64,000 nucleotides of DNA from an uncultured Vibrio sp. (GCA_947504195.1 CANNGN010000001.1:434001-498000); one strand, 5' to 3'; shown: positions 1 to 10,481, counted from the first letter of the stretch. Program-made: numbers and translations. The notes: a model not told the origin generated them from the sequence alone.

Positions 1-2
1 TA

Positions 3-1865
3 TCAAAACAAACCTGTCTGGTCGCGGCCTTTAACCATATTAACATATTCCTTGATCCAACCCCGGATCCTGAAAAAAGTTGGGTCGAACGTGATCGTTT
101 GTTCAAGTTGCCGCGATCAAGCTGGGAAGACTATAACAGTAAGTTGATCAGTAAAGGTGGTGGTGTGTTCTCGCGTAAAGCGAAATCCATCCCTCTATCT
201 CCTGAAATTCAAGCGATGCTCGACACTGATGCAAAAACACTCGCGCCGAATGAATTGATAAAGCTTATTTTAAAAATGCGCGTCGACCTGATGTGGAATG
301 GTGGTATCGGCACCTACGTTAAATCCAAAGAAGAAAGCGATTCAGATGTTGGCGACCGAGCCAATGATTCTGTTCGGATTAATGGCGAGGAACTGCGAGC
401 TAAAATCGTTGGTGAAGGTGGAAACCTCGGTTTGACGCAGTTAGGGCGCGTAGAATATGCACTAAATGGTGGCCGAGTGAATACTGACTTTGTCGATAAT
501 GTTGGTGGAGTCGATTGTTCAGACAACGAAGTAAATATTAAGATTCTGTTGAATACCATTTTGGCGGCAGGTGATCTCACCTTTAAACAACGTAACGAAC
601 TGCTTGAGTCAATGGAAGATGAAGTGGGAGATATCGTATTAGATGATGCTTATCAGCAATCTGAAACCATATCAGTCACAGAGTTGCTCGGCGAGGGGTT
701 AGTTAAAGAACAATTACGCTTTATTCACGCTTTGGAAAAAACGGGCTCACTTGACCGGAACTTAGAATATTTGCCTGATGATGAAACATTATTAGAGCGT
801 GAGAAACGTGGTGTCGGATTGACTCGACCAGAGATTTCCGTTCTTGTAGCATACGGTAAAATGACGCTTAAGGAAATCCTTGCGGTTGACGAGATAGCAG
901 ATGATGAGTTCCATCAGGCACACTTAGAACACTATTTTCCAACTAAGTTACGTGGTAACTATTTAGAGCGTTTTAAAGAGCATCCTTTGCGTAAAGAGAT
1001 TATCGCTACCGCATTGGCAAATCAGATGGTCAATGAAGTAGGGTGTAATTTTGCATCTAGGCTTCAAGAAGAAACTGGCTGTGAAGTGGTGGATATCGTT
1101 AATGCTTACAGCGCCGCTCGTGTAATATTTAAACTTGATGAAACCATGGGGATAATTCGTCAGCTTGATAACGTAGCAAGTAGCGATGCACAATACCAAG
1201 TCTTTAGTATTTTACGTCGTATGATGCGCCGTGTTACTCGATGGTTACTGAGAAATCATATCGGTAAACATTCCGTTAGCGATATGATCGCATTATATCA
1301 AGCAGATGTGCAGACGATCAGCAAGGATCTCGATAGCTACTTAATTCAATCGGAAATTGATGATCATCAAGTCATCGCTGATGATTGGATCGAACAAGGT
1401 ATGGATCCAGATGTTGCAATATATGTGTCACGGCTATCAAGCCTCTACTCAGCGCTAGATATTAGTGTGGTTGCGAGAGAAAGTAAGATTACCGTCGATC
1501 AAACCTCCAGAATCTATTTCTATTTAGGTACAGAGTTGTCATTACATTGGTTCTTGGATCAAATTAATCGTCAAGCTGTAGATAACAACTGGCAAGCACT
1601 TGCACGAGCCGCGTATCGAGAAGATCTCGATTGGCAACAACGGCAGCTGACTGCTCAAGTTATTGGATGCGGTTGCAATGATCAACTTAAAGATGAAGTA
1701 TCACTTGTTGCATCGTGGATTGCGAGTAATAAGAGTTCTTTGGAACGATGGGAAAACATACTAAATGAATTTAAAGTAGGTGGAGTCCATCATGAATTTG
1801 CTAAATTCTCGGTAGCATTGAGGGAACTCTCACTTTTAAATTTGAATTGTGCCGTAAATAAGTGA
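3..1865 (+). CDS. gdhB: NAD-specific glutamate dehydrogenase (large class), 3' part
   Basis: Oxidatively deaminates glutamate to 2-oxoglutarate with NAD+, feeding glutamate carbon into the TCA cycle; cytoplasmic. The reading frame is open from the first in-frame codon of the window, so the gene starts upstream and only about 620 residues of a family usually near 1600 residues are visible. The first visible residues (AAFNHINIFLDPTPDPEKSW) and LPRSSWEDY, WNGGIGTYVK, VGEGGNLGLTQLGR, NGGRVNTDFVDNVGGVDCSD and RPEISVLVAYGK are characteristic of the end of the catalytic part and the helical C-terminal domain of the 180-kDa bacterial enzyme. The stop is followed by a strong hairpin terminator, so pyrD is a separate transcription unit. 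The TTG at 99 is internal and is not a start. Confidence 0.93.
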   Translation, partial: SKQTCLVAAFNHINIFLDPTPDPEKSWVERDRLFKLPRSSWEDYNSKLISKGGGVFSRKAKSIPLSPEIQAMLDTDAKTLAPNELIKLILKMRVDLMWNGGIGTYVKSKEESDSDVGDRANDSVRINGEELRAKIVGEGGNLGLTQLGRVEYALNGGRVNTDFVDNVGGVDCSDNEVNIKILLNTILAAGDLTFKQRNELLESMEDEVGDIVLDDAYQQSETISVTELLGEGLVKEQLRFIHALEKTGSLDRNLEYLPDDETLLEREKRGVGLTRPEISVLVAYGKMTLKEILAVDEIADDEFHQAHLEHYFPTKLRGNYLERFKEHPLRKEIIATALANQMVNEVGCNFASRLQEETGCEVVDIVNAYSAARVIFKLDETMGIIRQLDNVASSDAQYQVFSILRRMMRRVTRWLLRNHIGKHSVSDMIALYQADVQTISKDLDSYLIQSEIDDHQVIADDWIEQGMDPDVAIYVSRLSSLYSALDISVVARESKITVDQTSRIYFYLGTELSLHWFLDQINRQAVDNNWQALARAAYREDLDWQQRQLTAQVIGCGCNDQLKDEVSLVASWIASNKSSLERWENILNEFKVGGVHHEFAKFSVALRELSLLNLNCAVNK

Positions 1866-1872
1866 TAATAAT

Positions 1873-1897
1873 GCCCCGTTTGTACGGGGCTTTTTTT
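1873..1897 (+). terminator. Rho-independent terminator after the glutamate dehydrogenase gene
   Basis: Seven-base-pair GC-rich stem (GCCCCGT/ACGGGGC) with a TTGT loop, followed by seven T residues, 7 nt after the stop codon. Confidence 0.9.
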
Positions 1898-1910
1898 ATT
1901 TGGAGGCACA

Positions 1911-2921
1911 ATGCTTTACCGCTTAGCTAGGACTGGCTTTTTTCAACTTGATCCTGAAGTTGCACATGAACTTGCGATCAACAATTTCAAACGCTTTAAT
2001 GGCACGCCATTAGATCTCTTTTATCGTCAACATCTTCCAAATCGATCCGTTGAATGTATGGGATTGACGTTTAAAAACCCAGTTGGGTTGGCGGCAGGTT
2101 TAGATAAAAATGGTGAATGTATCGATGCATTCGGTGCAATGGGATTTGGATTTATTGAAGTTGGTACTGTAACTCCACGTCCACAACCAGGTAATGATAA
2201 ACCAAGATTGTTTCGCTTAGTTGAGGCCGAAGGGTTAATTAACCGTATGGGCTTCAACAATGAAGGCGTTGACCGATTGGTTGAGAATGTTAAGAAAGCT
2301 ACCTACGATGGTATTCTTGGCATCAACATTGGAAAAAACAAAGAAACTCCTCTAGAGAAAGGCGCTGAAGATTACTTAATCTGCATGGAAAAAGTATACG
2401 AGTATGCGGGATATATCGCGGTAAATATTTCATCGCCGAATACTCCGGGTTTACGTTCACTTCAATATGGTGAAGCTCTAGATCAACTGCTTGCAGAATT
2501 AAAAACTAAGCAGGGTGAATTAGCAAAGCAGCATGATAAATATGTACCGATTGCTTTGAAAATTGCTCCTGACTTAAGCAATGATGAAATCGAGCAAATT
2601 TGTCAGTCACTACTTAAAAATAATATTGACGGCGTGATAGCAACTAACACCACTTTAGATCGTTCAATTGTAGAAGGAATGAAACATTGCGATGAAGCGG
2701 GTGGTTTGAGTGGTCGACCTGTTCAATTACGAAGCACTGAAGTTGTTAAACAACTTTATGCGAATCTTGGTGAGAAAATCCCAATTATCGGTGTCGGTGG
2801 TATCGATTCTTATGTTGCCGCGAAAGAAAAAATGCTTGCTGGTGCTAAGTTGGTTCAAGTTTATTCATCATTTATTTACCAAGGCCCTGGTCTAGTGAAA
2901 AAGATCGTTAAGAACATTTAA
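1911..2921 (+). CDS. pyrD: Dihydroorotate dehydrogenase (quinone), class 2
   Basis: Oxidises dihydroorotate to orotate in pyrimidine synthesis, passing electrons from FMN to the quinone pool; attached to the inner face of the inner membrane. The 336 residues match the usual class 2 length. The N-terminal helix (residues 1-40) is the quinone/membrane part. The FMN barrel follows: [14 protein letters not shown] (about 56-69), [23 protein letters not shown], the catalytic-serine segment [11 protein letters not shown] (about 172-182), [21 protein letters not shown] and IIGVGGI. An AGG-rich ribosome site (TGGAGG) lies 5 nt before the ATG. It stands alone between two terminators. In E. coli too, pyrD is next to zapC. 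Confidence 0.97.
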   Translation: MLYRLARTGFFQLDPEVAHELAINNFKRFNGTPLDLFYRQHLPNRSVECMGLTFKNPVGLAAGLDKNGECIDAFGAMGFGFIEVGTVTPRPQPGNDKPRLFRLVEAEGLINRMGFNNEGVDRLVENVKKATYDGILGINIGKNKETPLEKGAEDYLICMEKVYEYAGYIAVNISSPNTPGLRSLQYGEALDQLLAELKTKQGELAKQHDKYVPIALKIAPDLSNDEIEQICQSLLKNNIDGVIATNTTLDRSIVEGMKHCDEAGGLSGRPVQLRSTEVVKQLYANLGEKIPIIGVGGIDSYVAAKEKMLAGAKLVQVYSSFIYQGPGLVKKIVKNI

Positions 2922-2959
2922 CGTTATTAGAAATTCTCCATAAAAACCACAATTTATCG

Positions 2960-2994
2960 AAGAGGAAGTGATTATTCATTTCCTCTTTTTTTTT
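2960..2994 (+). terminator. Rho-independent terminator after pyrD
   Basis: Twelve-base-pair stem (2960-2971 with 2976-2987, one G-U pair), loop TTAT, running into a tract of T to 2994. Confidence 0.9.
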
Positions 2995-3084
2995 GCCCAA
3001 GCACTTCTAGAATGAACCGTATGCAGTTAGTAACCATGACGTTGTGAGACTAACAGTCGTAAAAACTGATAAGGGAATGAGAAC

Positions 3085-3633
3085 ATGCTAAAGCCGAGTG
3101 ACAAATGGAGTTGGTACTTCTGTGAATCAGAAGGACATCTAATGTTGAACTTGGGTGAAGATTTGGTTTTTCGTACCAACCTTTGCCAGAAGTTACTTGT
3201 TGAATGTGCTCATGGCACAACGCAGTTTACTGTCGATGATGCGGCAGAATTTCAAACCTTTAAAGAGTCGTTGCATAACCTCAACATAGATGAAGGCTAT
3301 AAAGCTCAATTAGTGCTTAATTGTGTAGCGGCCAAACGTTTTCATAAGCCAGTTCAACCTAAGAGTTGGTTCTTTAACCGCCAGTCAAATGATGTTTTGC
3401 AGCCAAATGTAGGTGATATCATTAGCCTAAGCAATGACTTCAATGACGGCTTATTCATGGTTCTTGAAGTCGGTGAGAATGCGAGCCTTTGCGCTAGAGT
3501 TGAATCTAATGATTTCCAATTAACATCAACCAAGAAAATTGGATTTAGTGAGGCTATTAAAGTTATGCACGACCGAATTGCTCACCATCATATTGAAGAA
3601 AATTACTACCCGTCATTGGCTATGGTTGGCTAA
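3085..3633 (+). CDS. zapC: Cell division protein ZapC
   Basis: ZapC binds FtsZ and promotes lateral bundling of FtsZ filaments at the Z ring in the cytoplasm. The 182-residue product starts MLKPSDKWSWYFCESEGHLM, closely resembling the ZapC N-terminus, and continues with the family's DDAAEF, KAQLVLNCVAAKRFHKP and PKSWFF blocks. The size is typical. ATG is preceded by an AAGGGA ribosome site. Monocistronic by position: terminators on both sides. The pyrD-zapC-rlmL order is the same as in E. coli and supports the call. Confidence 0.9.
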   Translation: MLKPSDKWSWYFCESEGHLMLNLGEDLVFRTNLCQKLLVECAHGTTQFTVDDAAEFQTFKESLHNLNIDEGYKAQLVLNCVAAKRFHKPVQPKSWFFNRQSNDVLQPNVGDIISLSNDFNDGLFMVLEVGENASLCARVESNDFQLTSTKKIGFSEAIKVMHDRIAHHHIEENYYPSLAMVG

Positions 3634-3680
3634 TTAATAACTCAATTTATTTACAATTTCGTTCCTTTGTTGTATTTCCT

Positions 3681-3705
3681 ATCGGCCTATGTGCCGATTT
3701 TTTTT
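3681..3705 (+). terminator. Rho-independent terminator after zapC
   Basis: Stem ATCGGC/GCCGAT with a six-base loop followed by eight T residues, 47 nt after the zapC stop. Confidence 0.9.
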
Positions 3706-4039
3706 GACCTCAAATAAGTGAATCCACAGATGAGCTTCTCTCTTTGGTGAGATATTGGGCACAAAAAGAAATGAATTAGGGAAATTATCAGTCATTTTCC
3801 CAACTCATACCATCCGTATATTTTAATAAAGTTCCTCATTTAAGAGCTATTTGTAACTAAATTACCGTTAAATTACCCTCCTGGTATAGACCAATTTAGA
3901 CGTGAATAAATACTCACTTACGCTTGAGGCTATTAAATACGTAAGGTGTCTAAAATTAATAGATTTACGATTGAACGAAGAGGGAGAAAACATAAGAGAA
4001 AGGTAATTAACCGTTCCGAAGTGAAAATATTGGCTTTGA

Positions 4040-4070
4040 TTTACAAATTTGTTGGAATCTCAGGTATAAT
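4040..4070 (+). promoter_or_regulatory. Sigma-70 promoter for rlmL
   Basis: A perfect -10 box TATAAT (4065-4070) lies 18-19 bp after a -35-like TTTACA/TTACAA (4040-4046). The predicted start near 4077 gives a leader of about 25 nt to the rlmL ATG. Confidence 0.6.
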
Positions 4071-4102
4071 CGCGCGTCACTTTATTCACTTAAAAGAGCA
4101 TT

Positions 4103-6223
4103 ATGCACCAGTATTTAGCGGTAACTTCCAACGGTCTTGAAAACCTTCTTGCAGACGAGCTTGAACAACTGGGGGTAGAAAACCCAAAAGCGGTTCAAGC
4201 AGGGGTGAGATTCAAAGCGTCGAACGAGTTAATGTATCGAGTTTGTTTATGGAGCCGACTTGCTAGCCGCTATGTCCGAGTGTTAAGTGAATTTACCTGT
4301 GATAGTGATTTAGATATCTACCTCGCGGCGAGCTCGGTTAACTGGGAAAGCCAGTTTCACAGTGATAAAAAGATCGTGGTGGACTTTAACGGTACTAATA
4401 ACGCGATACGTAACAGCCAATATGGTGCGATGAAAGTAAAAGATGCCATCGTTGATCAGTTCACTAAAAAGAATCTACCACGTCCATCGATCAGTAAGGA
4501 TCTTCCTGATCTTAGGGTTCATGTTCGTCTACACCGTGATAAGGCTTTATTAGGTATTGATGTGGTAGGTGGAAGCTTACATGCTCGTGGTTACCGCACA
4601 CAAAGTGGTGCAGCTCCTCTTAGAGAAACATTAGCAGCAGCACTGATTATTCGCAGTGGCTGGGATAAGAAACAAGCGTTCGTCGATCCTATGTGTGGTT
4701 CAGGGACACTTGTTATTGAAGCTGCGATGATGGCCGCCGACGTTGCTGCTGGATTAAAACGTTCATCTTGGAGCTTCACCTCACTTCAAGATTTTGATCA
4801 TGAAGCGTGGTCAAGAATACATGCAGAAGCCAGTGTGAAGGCTAAGCGTGGTATTAAGAACTTAGAAGCGCATTTTTATGGTTATGACAATGACCCTCGA
4901 GTTTTGGCTACAGCACAATCTAATGCACGACGTGCAGGATTAGGAGACGTTATTCAGTTTGCTCAACAAGATGCGGCTGAGATGCGCTGTCCAGCGAACG
5001 AGAAGGCTGGTGTTATTGTTTGTAACCCACCATATGGTGAGCGTTTGGGAACGGAACCTGGCTTAATTGCATTGTATACTGCGTTTGGTGTTCAAATGAA
5101 AACCGAATTTGGCGGCTGGACGGCAACCATTTTCTCTAGTTCTGATGAATTACTCAGCTGTATACGTATGAGAGCTGAGAAACATTATAAATTAAGCAAT
5201 GGTGCGCTACAGTGTCACCTAAAGAGTTATTCTGTATCGGATAGACCGCGTCCTAATGCTGCTGAAGAACAGTACGTCATCGCTCCAGATTTTACTAACC
5301 GCTTGAAGAAAAACATCAGTAAGTTGAATAAGTGGGTCAAGAAAGAACAAGTTGACGCTTATCGCATCTATGACGCAGACCTACCAGACTACAATGCAGC
5401 TATTGATGTTTATAAAGATTTTATCGTAATTCAAGAATACGCAGCACCGAAAACGATTTCTATTGATAAAAGTAAGCGTCGCTTAACCGATCTGATTACT
5501 GCAACTATTCAGGTAACTGGAGTGGATGCGGCACATACGGTACTTAAAGTCCGTGAAAAGCAGAAAGGCAAATCCCAATATGAAAAGTTGGCAAGCCAAT
5601 CAAGCACAATAGAAATTCAAGAGTACGGGGTTAAGTTAATCGTAAATCTCTACGATTACCTCGATACTGGCTTATTTCTAGATCATCGCCCAATACGCCG
5701 AAAGCTTGGTCAAATGGCGAATAATAAAGATTTCCTCAACCTCTTTGCTTACACCGGCTCAGCAACTGTCCACGCCGCCTGTGGTGGAGCAAAATCGACC
5801 ACAACTGTTGATATGTCGAAAACATATATCGAGTGGGCAAAGCAGAACATGTCACTCAATGGTCAGTCAGGAAAACAACATCGGTTTGAGCAAACTGATT
5901 GCTTGCAATGGTTGGAACACACGAACGATGACTATGATTTGATTTTTATTGATCCTCCGACGTTTTCAAATTCAAAGCGTATGACGCAAACATTTGATGT
6001 ACAACGTGATCATATTCAATTGTTTGAAAATCTAAAACGCCTGCTACGTAAAGATGGAACGATTGTCTTTTCAAACAATAAACGCCATTTCAAAATGGAC
6101 TTTGAAAAGCTGTCGGAAATGGGATTGAAAGCGACCAATATATCCAATCAAACGATCCCAATGGACTTTGAAAGGAATAAGCACATACATAATTGTTGGG
6201 TGATAGAGCACAATGCGCAATAG
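4103..6223 (+). CDS. rlmL: Bifunctional 23S rRNA methyltransferase (m2G2445 and m7G2069)
   Basis: Fused RlmL/RlmK enzyme that methylates two guanines of 23S rRNA domain V during 50S assembly. 706 residues, the usual length for the fused enzyme. Domain order: THUMP RNA-binding region (about 45-155), first SAM-dependent methyltransferase with [19 protein letters not shown] (about 193-211) and catalytic NPPYGERLG (about 309-317), then the RlmK half with [26 protein letters not shown] and the active-site [14 protein letters not shown] at 4103 fits the family's [17 protein letters not shown] start. Its last 11 nt overlap the next gene, suggesting translational coupling. Confidence 0.96.
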   Translation: MHQYLAVTSNGLENLLADELEQLGVENPKAVQAGVRFKASNELMYRVCLWSRLASRYVRVLSEFTCDSDLDIYLAASSVNWESQFHSDKKIVVDFNGTNNAIRNSQYGAMKVKDAIVDQFTKKNLPRPSISKDLPDLRVHVRLHRDKALLGIDVVGGSLHARGYRTQSGAAPLRETLAAALIIRSGWDKKQAFVDPMCGSGTLVIEAAMMAADVAAGLKRSSWSFTSLQDFDHEAWSRIHAEASVKAKRGIKNLEAHFYGYDNDPRVLATAQSNARRAGLGDVIQFAQQDAAEMRCPANEKAGVIVCNPPYGERLGTEPGLIALYTAFGVQMKTEFGGWTATIFSSSDELLSCIRMRAEKHYKLSNGALQCHLKSYSVSDRPRPNAAEEQYVIAPDFTNRLKKNISKLNKWVKKEQVDAYRIYDADLPDYNAAIDVYKDFIVIQEYAAPKTISIDKSKRRLTDLITATIQVTGVDAAHTVLKVREKQKGKSQYEKLASQSSTIEIQEYGVKLIVNLYDYLDTGLFLDHRPIRRKLGQMANNKDFLNLFAYTGSATVHAACGGAKSTTTVDMSKTYIEWAKQNMSLNGQSGKQHRFEQTDCLQWLEHTNDDYDLIFIDPPTFSNSKRMTQTFDVQRDHIQLFENLKRLLRKDGTIVFSNNKRHFKMDFEKLSEMGLKATNISNQTIPMDFERNKHIHNCWVIEHNAQ

Positions 6224-6467
6224 CACCCCACAGTTAATTTTATTTTCAACAGAAGGGTGTCATTTGTGTCATGAAGCTGAAAGTTTGTTATCTCAATTAA
6301 ATTGCCAGTTTCAAACCGTTGATATTGCATACGATGACGAGTTATTTTCTCGTTACGGGGTCACAATTCCCGTGGTCAGATACGCTGAAAGCGAGCTCAA
6401 CTGGCCATTTACCCTCGAACAACTACAAATTTGGTTAAATAATAATGGCGTTAATTACGATTCATAA
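6213..6467 (+). CDS. Glutaredoxin family protein
   Basis: Small thioredoxin-fold protein of 84 residues. The redox motif CHLC sits in [17 protein letters not shown] near residues 14-30, and the cis-proline segment GVTIPVVRY at about 49-57 is where glutathione or substrate would bind. The fold and the CxxC support a thiol-disulphide role; the actual substrate cannot be read from the sequence. The start codon overlaps rlmL by 11 nt and the 3' end overlaps uup by 23 nt, so the three genes form one tightly coupled operon. Such glutaredoxin-like genes occur between rlmL and uup in vibrios. Confidence 0.85.
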   Translation: MRNSTPQLILFSTEGCHLCHEAESLLSQLNCQFQTVDIAYDDELFSRYGVTIPVVRYAESELNWPFTLEQLQIWLNNNGVNYDS

Positions 6468-8370
6468 TGGTTTATTGGCTTTTGGTGATCACCCTTTGTT
6501 GGATCACTGTGAGTTCACACTGCAAGAAAATGAACGCGTATGTTTAGTTGGTAGAAATGGTGCCGGTAAATCAACGCTAATGAAAATTATTGCTCGCGAT
6601 ATTGTTCTTGATGATGGCCGTATGGTCGTAACGCAAGATGTTGTTGTTTCGCGCCTAGAGCAAGATCCTCCGAGAGATGAATTAGGTACGGTATATGATT
6701 TTGTTGCTGGTGGATTAGCTGAAGTAGGGAAGTTACTAAAACAGTATCAAGACTTGTTAGATCTCGTTGAGAAAGATCCTTCGGAGTCGAATTTGAATCG
6801 TTTGGCTCGAGTACAAGAGCAACTCGATCACGCTGATGCATGGCGGTTTGATGATCGAGTTAAAAACGTGATGCTGTCACTTAATCTTGATGGCGCGATG
6901 CTTTTATCTGATTTGTCCGGCGGTTGGCAACGTAAGGCGGCACTCGCGCGAGCATTGGTGTGCGATCCCGATGTTCTACTACTTGATGAACCGACCAACC
7001 ACCTCGATGTGGCCGCAATCGAGTGGTTAGAAAGCTTCTTAAAAGACTTTAAGGGCTCGATTATTTTTATTTCGCACGACCGAACGTTCATTAAGTCGAT
7101 GGCAACGCGCATCGTCGATCTTGATCGCGGTAAACTAAATTCTTTTCCCGGTGATTATGAAGGTTACTTGTTGGGCAAAGAGGAACTTCTGCGTGTTGAA
7201 GAACTTCAAAACGCCGAGTTTGATAAAAAGCTTGCACAAGAAGAAGTGTGGATACGACAAGGAATCAAAGCTCGCCGTACGCGGAATGAAGGCCGTGTAC
7301 GTGCATTAAAAAAATTACGCCAAGAGCGCAGTCAACGCCGTGAAGTGCAAGGTAAAGTCAACATTGCTGTGGATGATTCCGCACGTTCAGGAAAAATTGT
7401 ATTCGAGGCTGAGAATATCTCGTTTGCTTACGATGGTGAGGCTCTGGTTAAAAACTTTACCTTTAATATTCAACGTGGTGATCGCATTGCGTTGATCGGA
7501 CCTAATGGTTGCGGCAAGAGTACCATGCTTAAGCTGCTGCTCGGGAAGCTTGAGCCAGACTCAGGTAAGCTTCATTGTGGTACTAAACTAGAAGTTGCCT
7601 ATTTTGACCAATACCGAGAACTTCTTGATCCAGAAAAAAGTGTGATTGATAATCTTGCCGATGGCAAACAAGAAGTTACAGTAGGTGGGCGTCAACGTCA
7701 TGCACTTAGCTATCTACAAGATTTCTTGTTTGCGCCCAAACGGGCAAGAACACCGGTTAAAGCCTTGTCCGGAGGTGAGAAAAACCGCCTGCTGTTAGCT
7801 CGAATCTTCCTTAAGTCTAATAACTTGTTAATTCTTGATGAGCCAACTAACGATTTAGATATCGAAACTTTGGAACTTTTAGAGGATTTACTTGCCAACT
7901 ATCAAGGTACTTTGCTCTTAGTTAGTCATGACCGAGAATTTGTTGATAACACTGTTACTACAAGCTGGATTTTTGAAGGTAATGGCATTATCGATGAATA
8001 TGTCGGCGGCTATCATGATGCTCAACGACAACGTTCTCAAATTCAGGCTAATCGCAATGAAATTTATGCGGATGTTGTAAAAAAAGATAACGTGACCGAA
8101 GCGTTACCAAAAGCAAAACCGACAGCAAAGAAAACGAAAAAATTATCATATAAACTGCAGCGCGAGTTGGAAGAACTGCCAGAACAACTTGAACAGTTAG
8201 AGACTGATATTGAACAGCTACAACAACAATTAAATGACCCTGACTTTTTCGCAAAAGGCGTGGAAGTTACCAAACCTGTTTTGGATACATTGACCAATTT
8301 AGAAGCTAAGCTCGAGACGACTTTCGCACGTTGGGAAGAACTTGAAGCGCTACAGCAAGAAACGGAATAA
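6445..8370 (+). CDS. uup: ABC-F family ATPase Uup
   Basis: Soluble ABC-F ATPase that acts on the ribosome and affects transposon excision and branched DNA intermediates in E. coli. 641 residues with two ABC cassettes: Walker A GRNGAGKST and signature LSGGWQRKAALARAL in the first, GPNGCGKST and LSGGEKNRLLLARI in the second, each followed by an LLLDEPTNHLD- or LILDEPTNDLD-type Walker B. The basic linker between the cassettes includes KARRTRNEGRVRALK. The C-terminal coiled coil (about 560-640) is rich in Glu, Leu and Gln, as in Uup, where it binds DNA. No membrane segments. The start lies inside the glutaredoxin gene. The next gene starts 3 nt after the stop. Confidence 0.95.
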   Translation: MALITIHNGLLAFGDHPLLDHCEFTLQENERVCLVGRNGAGKSTLMKIIARDIVLDDGRMVVTQDVVVSRLEQDPPRDELGTVYDFVAGGLAEVGKLLKQYQDLLDLVEKDPSESNLNRLARVQEQLDHADAWRFDDRVKNVMLSLNLDGAMLLSDLSGGWQRKAALARALVCDPDVLLLDEPTNHLDVAAIEWLESFLKDFKGSIIFISHDRTFIKSMATRIVDLDRGKLNSFPGDYEGYLLGKEELLRVEELQNAEFDKKLAQEEVWIRQGIKARRTRNEGRVRALKKLRQERSQRREVQGKVNIAVDDSARSGKIVFEAENISFAYDGEALVKNFTFNIQRGDRIALIGPNGCGKSTMLKLLLGKLEPDSGKLHCGTKLEVAYFDQYRELLDPEKSVIDNLADGKQEVTVGGRQRHALSYLQDFLFAPKRARTPVKALSGGEKNRLLLARIFLKSNNLLILDEPTNDLDIETLELLEDLLANYQGTLLLVSHDREFVDNTVTTSWIFEGNGIIDEYVGGYHDAQRQRSQIQANRNEIYADVVKKDNVTEALPKAKPTAKKTKKLSYKLQRELEELPEQLEQLETDIEQLQQQLNDPDFFAKGVEVTKPVLDTLTNLEAKLETTFARWEELEALQQETE

Positions 8371-8373
8371 ATA

Positions 8374-10083
8374 ATGACGAATAAGATGTTAAAGCTAACG
8401 CCTATTTCACTCTCAATTTTTGCGGCATTTAATGTTAATGCTGCTTTGTATCAGATTATCGAAGTGACACCTTCAGGAATTTCGGCTGATTATGAGATTA
8501 CCACTGGTACAGCGATTCAAGATTCGAGTGCCGGCAGTTGCTTTGATTCGAGTAGTGTTGGTGGTGTGTCGTGTGAGAACTTTGTTCTAGGTGGAGAAAC
8601 TCGCGCCACGGGGACTATTGCAGGTTCACCTGTTGATGGCGTAAGTTATCGTGAAGAAGCGCCGTTCGCTATGGATAATTCATTTTCATATGTTCAAACA
8701 TCCTCCGATTTCGAAAATTATTGTGACGCTCAGTTGTTGTATTCTACATGTGAGCCATGGGGTGACGTGCATTGGGAACAATGGACCAAAGAACTTGATG
8801 GTAATAATACCGTCAACTCTGTCGCATTTTTATCTGATGGCTCGTTAACCATTGACGAAAGCAATAATAGCGTGATTAACCAGGTTACCAGTGGTGGAGA
8901 TGTTGTCGGCATTATCAGTTCACTAGGTGATGAACGTGCCTCGGTAACGGCGGAGTCACCCGTTACTTTTGGTACTGATGAGAAGGATGATAGCGGCGAA
9001 TACTTCGATAAATCTCGCGCTTGGAAAACAGATGGCATCTACACAGTCGGAAGTGTCTCCTATGATTATGAAAATGACTATGGGGATTATTATTCGTCTA
9101 AAGCTGCAATATGGAAGAGTGGCACAGACGTTGTCGCTATTGATTGGCCCAGTGATGATGAAGATGTCAGTGATAAGCTAGCTCAAGGTAGTATTCGAGA
9201 TTTTGTTATTGTCGGTGGTGTTATTTATGGTGTGGGTTTCAATACCTGGAATGATTCATATAACAATATGAATGCGACAATATTTACCGTCAATGAAGCC
9301 GACTACGCTAACTCTGATAATTGGACATCAAATAATATTGATAATGCAAGTGTTCGAATTAGCGGTGACTACACCTATAGTAATACGGTATTAAATTCCG
9401 TTAATGACAACTTAGTTGCTATTGGTGAGGCAAAACGAGCAGGGGGAGTACCCGCTGATGGTGCCGCACCAAATCGACCGTTTGTTATTGCTGATGTGAG
9501 TGATTCCGATCCGACGGCGATCTACTTTGCGAACAAACTTACTTTTTCTGAAGCCGGTGGTCAAAATATGGCGATCAATAATTACAATGAAATTGTTGGT
9601 CAAATTGATACTGAAGACACACGAGAAAATAGCGGTAAGCCTCGACGTAAACGCGGATTCATTTATCCATATGATGGAACGGGAACTGATAGTTCGAGGA
9701 TGAGCATTTTTGATGATCAAGGTTGGTTGATTGATGATCTCACTAATGGTGGCGTATATTCATCTGCTAACAACCAGTATCGTATTCTAACGGCAAACGA
9801 TATTAATGATGCAGGTGTAATTGCAGCAACGGCAATTAAGTGCGTTGACGGTGAATATGATGATACGACTCATGATGCGATGTGTGGAGATGGTACAGGT
9901 GATGAAACGACTGTAGCTGTTAAGTTAATTCCAATTGTTGGAGCAACAAGTGGTGATATTGAGGAGCGTGGATATGAAACAGCGACTTCTTCTCGTAGTG
10001 GTGGTTCGTTAGGGGTTGGCATTATTGGTTTGCTAAGTCTGATGCTATTTGGTCGCCGAAAAGGACTATTTTGTAAATTCTGA
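8374..10083 (+). CDS. DUF3466 family exported protein with GlyGly-CTERM tail
   Basis: Exported protein of unknown function, 569 residues. The signal peptide covers about 1-23 (cleavage after NVNA). The body is acidic and rich in Asp, Asn, Ser and Tyr, with repeated stretches such as VNSVAFLSDG, NNYNEIVGQI and ANDINDAGVIAA that resemble the repeats of extracellular HAF/DUF3466 proteins. The C-terminus reads GGSLGVGIIGLLSLMLFGRR: a Gly-Gly-Ser-Leu-Gly motif, a hydrophobic helix and an Arg cluster. This is the GlyGly-CTERM signal that the rhombosortase protease recognises for surface release. It starts 3 nt after uup, so it is probably co-transcribed. The family assignment is from memory of Vibrio homologues. 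Confidence 0.75.
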   Translation: MTNKMLKLTPISLSIFAAFNVNAALYQIIEVTPSGISADYEITTGTAIQDSSAGSCFDSSSVGGVSCENFVLGGETRATGTIAGSPVDGVSYREEAPFAMDNSFSYVQTSSDFENYCDAQLLYSTCEPWGDVHWEQWTKELDGNNTVNSVAFLSDGSLTIDESNNSVINQVTSGGDVVGIISSLGDERASVTAESPVTFGTDEKDDSGEYFDKSRAWKTDGIYTVGSVSYDYENDYGDYYSSKAAIWKSGTDVVAIDWPSDDEDVSDKLAQGSIRDFVIVGGVIYGVGFNTWNDSYNNMNATIFTVNEADYANSDNWTSNNIDNASVRISGDYTYSNTVLNSVNDNLVAIGEAKRAGGVPADGAAPNRPFVIADVSDSDPTAIYFANKLTFSEAGGQNMAINNYNEIVGQIDTEDTRENSGKPRRKRGFIYPYDGTGTDSSRMSIFDDQGWLIDDLTNGGVYSSANNQYRILTANDINDAGVIAATAIKCVDGEYDDTTHDAMCGDGTGDETTVAVKLIPIVGATSGDIEERGYETATSSRSGGSLGVGIIGLLSLMLFGRRKGLFCKF

Positions 10084-10225
10084 TCGAACCTCACGAAAAT
10101 CGTTATCGTGTGAAATCTAACTTGAGTCTGCTGCTTTATTGAGCGACTCTTAACCATGTGGTCATAAAATCGCCACATTGATGTCACAGTTTCACTTAAC
10201 TAAGATACGGTATGAGGACTTAATT

Positions 10226-10399
10226 ATGAAGAGACAGAAGCGTGATCGCCTTGAACGAGCTCAGTCTCAGGGATACAAAGCTGGTTTGAATGGACGTTCA
10301 TCCGATGATTGTCCCTATCAACAAATGGAACCAAGATCCTATTGGATGGGAGGCTGGCGTGAAGCGCGTGAGGATCGTACCTCCGGTGTCTACAAATAA
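10226..10399 (+). CDS. rmf: Ribosome modulation factor
   Basis: RMF dimerises 70S ribosomes into inactive 100S particles in stationary phase. The ATG at 10226 gives 57 residues beginning MKRQKRDRLERAQSQGYKAG, matching the family's conserved start, followed by the diagnostic CPYQ and YWMGGWREAREDR. A GAGGA ribosome site lies 7 nt upstream. An in-frame start at 10178 would add 16 residues foreign to the family, so I reject it. A terminator follows. In E. coli, rmf is likewise next to fabA. Confidence 0.95.
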   Translation: MKRQKRDRLERAQSQGYKAGLNGRSSDDCPYQQMEPRSYWMGGWREAREDRTSGVYK

Positions 10400-10417
10400 C
10401 TCTCTATCCACATACGC

Positions 10418-10446
10418 AAAGCCCCATAAATTGGGGCTTTATTATT
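10418..10446 (+). terminator. Terminator after rmf
   Basis: Nine-base-pair stem (AAAGCCCCA with TGGGGCTTT), loop TAAAT, then a T-rich tail interrupted by A, 18 nt after the rmf stop. Confidence 0.8.
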
Positions 10447-10481
10447 ATGCTCTAACGCACTATAACTAATTATTTTGATGA

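Larger units (their letters stand above)
3634..4102. other. Intergenic region zapC-rlmL
   Basis: 469 bp without a convincing gene. It holds the zapC terminator (3681-3705) and, near its right end, a good promoter for rlmL (4040-4070). The AT-rich middle (3710-4030) shows no long reading frame with a ribosome site, no repeat and no recognisable RNA element. Confidence 0.6.
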
